DNA of 64,000 nt, taken from assembly GCF_964275005.1 (NCBI RefSeq), contig NC_092685.1:36081018-36145017 (forward strand), read 5' to 3'. Origin of the DNA: Diadema setosum (Eukaryota > Echinodermata > Echinoidea > Diadematoida > Diadematidae). The notes under the pieces are model-generated. The model did not search any database. It was given only the letters and a program-made list of their open reading frames with translations, and had not been told where the DNA came from. The translations under genes were made by a program, and so were the position numbers. Shown piece by piece: positions 59,090 to 64,000 of the stretch; within the stretch, counting starts at the first letter, position 1, and each line of letters begins with the position of its first letter.

Positions 59090-62000
59090 GTCATCAAGGC
59101 GCAGATTTATTTCCATTCACAGCAATATACAATAGTCCTCTGATCATTTTACAATACTAAAAAAAGGATCAATTCACTATAAAAATGAGTACAGTGTATA
59201 AAAGTTATAAAAGGTGAAAGACAAGTCAAGGTCAGCCATTAGCATAGTTTATAGCAAGGTGATGATATAAGAGGATTATAAATTAATTTCAATGCCAGTA
59301 CAGCAAGGTGTTTTATCAAATACATATTCATCACAGATTTTCTGAGGCACCAATTTGGTACTACATGTAGTAGCTCTGTAGACAATATATGTATGTATGT
59401 ACCTGCACCTCATAGTCATGCTTAAACTTTTCTTTGAATTGTACCGATAGTATCAGTAAATTAGAATACTAAAGTAGAGCAATAATGGTATCAGCAAATC
59501 AGAATTGATCAAATGTAACATTCATTCTATTCATAGTCTTTAAGCCAAACCAATCTCTAGTCTTGCTCAACCATTTTACTGAAAATTCTTGATCATCTAC
59601 AACTTAAAGTACCTGCTAATACCATAGTACATAGGTCTCTCATTTACATTATTCAGATTCTAATTTGAAAGAACATTTGAAAAATGAATCATAAAGTTAT
59701 TTCATTTTAGACATGATAGCTCTGACAGATTCTGAACATTGAGCCAAGGACTTCAAATTATGATTATGCAATTGCAAGTAATTTACATATTTCAGGATTT
59801 TTTTCTTTGGAAATTGTCATCAGATCTGTACACACCAATCTTCACACTCTAAACCATGTTCTATACATAGATCAGTCTATTAGAAAGAACTCTACTCATA
59901 ATCATTCAGACTTAATGTATATTGACAACAAAAAGGATAATTCTTATCATACATATAAATTCATTAGCATCTACTGCACACATGAATATGGCATAAATTA
60001 AATCACAAGGCTGTCATATCTTCATAAACATTCTAAGATATATATTGTTCATGTTGCTAACGAACAGTATGCTCTGTAGATTCAACCTCATCTTCATAGT
60101 TACCATTCATTAATACATTGTATGAACAAATGGACACTGATCAAGAGCCTCTTTACTTCATGCTTATGTCATACCTGCAACCCTGAAATTCAATACTTAG
60201 GAATAAATGGGAGAAAATACAGGAAAAAACAGGAATTTTAATTTATCTCCAATTCATCACTATTATTACATGTACATGTTTGTAATAACAGGAATACAGG
60301 GTTGGGTAAATATTCTTCTTCCTTCGACAAAAAGAAGAAGAAATGTTTGTATTAGACAGGAATAGTTGACAGGTGTGTTATGCGTCATGTTAATATGAGT
60401 ACCTCCAAGCAGACAAGTTGAATACAGACATAATTAGCATCACTGGTATAACGGGTCCACATTGTGAATATAGCTCTTGTCACAACACTGAGGGGAAGAA
60501 ACAAAACCAACAAGCTAAATGAAAATGGCCATGGCATGTTGTACAAATACTACACTTGACTTCACCAGTTTGCAATTAAAGTAATAAAATATTCATTATT
60601 CTTCAATTTAATGACAAGACTTCTATACAACAGTCTAGACATGTTGTTCTCATGTCCTTCATAGAATCCCCTGCATTGGAAATTCACTTGAAGACTTGAC
60701 TGACATGGTGTTCCTTCAGGTACAAATCTCCACATTTTTGGATTTGCTATGCCTTTTGCTGATACATGTATATATCTGACGAGCTTTGGGAGCTTCCAGG
60801 ATAGCAAATGAGAACACGAGAAAATTATACTATTTATGACTATTTTGAGCAGAATCACAAAATCCCTTAGGACCAAGAACCCTTTAATTCACAATGAAGA
60901 CCACATTCTACAACATTCAAAATATGTACAAAATGGGTACATTATTTCTCAATGTGTGTAGTGCTCATCTTTGTTTATCTTAACAATAGCATGTGTCAGT
61001 TCTAAGTATACTGACTGTTGGTTTATAAAGCACTTTAATGCTGCTTTCATTTATTTTCCCCACTTGCGTAATTGATGTTCTGTGTCAAGATGACTTTGAA
61101 TCGCTGTACACAATGTACATTGTCACTTAAAGTAGTAATCGTACTGCATGTACAAATACAGTTTTGAAACCTTTACAAGTCTATCAAGGTATGCAATTCA
61201 ACATAATGATAACGTAAGAGCAAATGTTTGCATAGGGTGTTACCCTGTTTTCAGCCAATGGAAAGTACTGCACGTATGTGATATATTCCCTTGAATGATA
61301 TGATAAAATGCTCCCTTGGCTTGCTTAGATGTCTACCATTAGAGGTGTACATTACTCACAGATCTTAATAGCAGCAGATAACTGATGACATGGTTGATGG
61401 TTGATGATTATGAGTATTCAGGACATATTACTCATATTGTTATTGTCAGAAAGTTAAGACAAGTCAGATCAAGAACCATTACATAACATTTTAAGCCTAA
61501 GTATGAAATGATGGAGCTGGTAACACATGATGGAGCTGGTAACACATAGGTAACTTTGATACTCTACAACCATGACAAGAGTTGGTCACATGTTGAACAA
61601 ATAGTTATTACTTCAACGTATTCCTCCTCACAAAGTGATAATATGAAGACAAAACATTTGCACAGTGGGTTAAGAAATTTATCTCCATCTTGGCAACCAA
61701 AACACCTGGTTTTAAAAGCCAACCATTTCAAAATATTACAATTACAGTCATCTTACATTTCTGCTGCAAAAGTCCTTATGTGAACATATTAGATGGCATG
61801 CAACTGGCTCTAGTCCATACATTTAGGGACCTTGCACAAGTCAAACCCTCCATGGGTAGCTACAAGCAATATATTAGCCGGCATATACACTGCAACTACT
61901 ATACGATATGAGCAGTTACAACAAACACACTTTTAGGGGAATATCACGCGTCTACAATCTACTTTCAATCATATGATATGAGGAGGCAAAACACACATTC

Positions 62001-63273
62001 ATGACTGCACTTCACAACATGTTTCACACAATTACAATGTACAAAACATTTCATAAGAAAATACATCAAAATCTGCATGTTGGTTGAACAACTAAGACAT
62101 TAATATTGCATTCCAAAACATGATCTCATTAACTAATAGAGAAACACCTAACACACAAGATCCTAACATGGCTAAGTGGCACATTCCTCTTTCACATGGT
62201 GCATCTCATCATCTTGACTTCTTCCACAGCTCCTGATCCACATTACATGCCGTGATATGAGTTTACAGTTCACTTGTATTGCAAGGACACACATTCCATC
62301 TGAAGTTCATTCATTCTTAATTCCTTCTCTTTTCTAACCTACCAGCAGTTATCAATCTAACATTCTCTAACCTTTAAAACTGATTGTTCTTGTGGGGCAA
62401 AGCAAGTTGTCTGACATAACAGGTATTCTTGTAAAGCGTCATACAGAGATAACAGTAGTAAACATGGCACTGAAAATCTAGGCAAACTCAAATAAAACAA
62501 AAATAGACCATTTTGAATAGTAACATATATTAATTCACATGTTATCACGCTGACTATAGGGTCTAATCAAGATCATTTTCTTTCCTGAATATACTTGCCA
62601 TTTGCTTTGGTACATAAGAAAACCGAAAATATCATTTTCCTGCATTCACATAAAGTAATTGATTACCTGTCTGGAAATATGTGAAAAGTAGGTAGGTTTT
62701 CAATATGTCATCAACTGTTTTCAGAATATACTGCTGAGTTAATCTATTCATATTTTTGTTCAGATATTTTTAGGACACCATATCAGCTGTCTCATCAGCA
62801 TCCAAAACTGTAACAATACCTTTCAACAGTAGTTTAAAAGTCTTTTTTTTTTTTTCAGAAAGGTAATGTTTTAGCATTACCGCCTTTACCCAAGGCACAT
62901 TAATCTTCAGCAAAATTGTCCTTGAAATAATTGCAAAGATTTTTATCATTCCAGAAACAGTGCAAAGAAATATGAGGTTTTTTTGCTTTAGATACTCAAC
63001 TACAAATAACATTCAGAGTGCATGAGTTTGTAATCACAATGCAATTGATCGCTGCTGGCCTGTGACATTACACAGAGATTGTTTTTGACTAATACTTTTA
63101 TGCCATGGGCAATATCAATCCTACTGCTATGAGGTTCCAAGTTTGCCCCTGTATGCATAGCGACTGCCTCTCCTGGGCTTAATTTGTTCCACAAGCTGAT
63201 GCTTGTTGGTGCTAGGAAGCTAGTAGAGCAGGAAAACTGCCGGATGGTATGCTCTTCACAGCTGGGCACAGGA
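59090..63273 (-). other. Probable long 3' UTR of a minus-strand gene
   Basis: A 4.2 kb AT-rich stretch without transposon ends follows the candidate last exon at 63274-63357. On the minus strand AATAAA lies at 59106-59111, about 20 bp before a plausible cleavage zone. Absence of MITEs over 4 kb is unusual for this window and fits transcribed UTR under some constraint. Other AATAAA copies inside would allow shorter forms. Inference only. Confidence 0.35.
59106..59111 (-). terminator. Candidate minus-strand poly(A) signal
   Basis: TTTATT on the plus strand reads AATAAA on the minus strand, at the far end of the repeat-free block. Confidence 0.3.
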
Positions 63274-63357
63274 TCATAAATGTGTGTCAGTGAACATGGT
63301 TTGCTCCTTGGTGTAGCTGTAGGGCTGACTCGCATGTGTCATGGCATCATCGTCATA
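63274..63357 (-). CDS. Candidate last coding exon of an unidentified gene
   Basis: On the minus strand a good acceptor TTTTTCTATTATCCACAG is followed by 27 codons, YDDDAMTHASQPYSYTKEQ then TMFTDTHL, and TGA. Only this phase stays open; the other two hit stops within six codons. The last residues DTHL fit a class I PDZ-binding motif (S/T-x-hydrophobic), as at the cytoplasmic ends of many receptors and adhesion proteins. Upstream exons would lie to the right, beyond the window or unseen. I do not recognise the family. Confidence 0.35.
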   Translation of the reverse strand, partial: YDDDAMTHASQPYSYTKEQTMFTDTHL

Positions 63358-64000
63358 CTGTGGATAATAGAAAAAGATTTTGACAAAAAGGTGTTATAAA
63401 ATAATCTGGGTCTTATCTTTTCACTTCAGTCTTTTTACTTTACTTTCCATTGGGAAGTAGATACAGGTTATTGTTTGGCTCTACTGACCTATCTTACATC
63501 TCTCAGATGACTCATACTTCAGCTGCATTTAGTCAGTTAAACAGCATGGAGGCAAAAAACACATTGAAGATTGCAAAATTTTAAATAAAGCAAGACAGTA
63601 AATTGTGCTAAATGATTTGAATGTTCAGTAGTGAACGCCATGTTTACATGGCAGCCATACTTACTGTTGAATAAAGGCTATTCAATTGTCCTCCTCAAAT
63701 TCACCACCGAAGTTTCTTTTAAATGGAAGCTGTGGGTGTCCCCTTTTGTACCATACATGGCTTGTTTCTTATCAGTCTGTTTCACATACCCTTTTCTTTA
63801 AAAAGAGAGATTTTGCCCGTGGATTTGAGCAGAGTAATCAATTAGTATTAATACAAAGGTTAGTGTGGCTTCACCTCACAGTATGTAGATTCACTTTGCT
63901 CTGGGATACACTTCACATTATTTACCTTAACACGCCTCTCTTGGGGGAGATTTCAAAGCAAAAAACAAAAAACTAAAACTAAAACAAAAACAAAAACCAT
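63358..64000. other. Probable intron of the minus-strand gene
   Basis: No second exon was recognised before the window ends. An A/AAAC-rich low-complexity run closes the window (63958-64000). Confidence 0.3.

Noticed and set aside
63000-63335. 111-residue minus-strand frame starting MRVSPTATPRSK
   Set aside because: It is offset from the better-supported frame that follows a good splice acceptor and ends DTHL; no domain was recognised.

Overview
The window is eukaryotic nuclear DNA. It is AT-rich and intron-rich, and full of short palindromic DNA transposons, foldback elements, SINE-like units and microsatellites. The best guess is a marine invertebrate deuterostome, probably an echinoderm such as a sea urchin. 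That rests on an atlastin closer in feel to invertebrate atlastins than to vertebrate paralogues, a CR1/L2-like LINE, TU-style foldback elements, and short introns loaded with MITEs. The species cannot be fixed from the sequence alone. I saw no rRNA or true tRNA gene, no CRISPR array, no retrovirus-like element and no toxin gene.

Layout. 1-7.6 kb: a piggyBac-type MITE, a decayed tandem duplication, a nearly intact non-LTR retrotransposon on the minus strand (one frameshift), and three hairpin-forming elements. 7.6-10.4 kb: no recognisable feature. 10.58-10.91 kb: a CpG-rich segment with a YY1-like site and outward-facing splice donors, possibly a distant promoter or 5' exon. 11.3-14.3 kb: a dense nest of palindromic elements, one interrupted by a second element. 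14.4-24.9 kb: non-coding DNA with six MITEs, one nested inside another. 24.88-37.53 kb: a complete atlastin GTPase gene, 11 coding exons encoding 521 residues, all junctions in frame. Its introns hold a Harbinger-like MITE, a 1.1 kb element with ~158 bp tandem units rich in nuclear-receptor half-site motifs, a mariner-like MITE, a SINE, a 1.4 kb palindromic element and a LINE tail. 37.5-48.2 kb: 3' UTR and intergenic DNA. 48.20-52.53 kb: a two-exon gene for a 307-residue sulfotransferase-like P-loop protein, whose intron carries a MITE and a 1.3 kb foldback element with minisatellite arms. 53.9-54.5 kb: another foldback element. 55.73-58.32 kb: a striking array of nine near-identical ~273 bp units carrying an antisense tRNA-like SINE head, closed by an inverted partial copy and bounded by a 14 bp direct repeat. 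59.1-63.36 kb: probably the 3' UTR and last coding exon of a minus-strand gene entering from the right.

The two clear host genes are unrelated: atlastin fuses endoplasmic reticulum membranes, and the second gene probably encodes a PAPS-dependent sulfotransferase or a relative. The strongest unexplained signals are the SINE array, which resembles a retrotransposed multimer with 5' inversion, and two hairpins (6.4 and 7.5 kb) whose arm mismatches all become G-U pairs in RNA from one strand.
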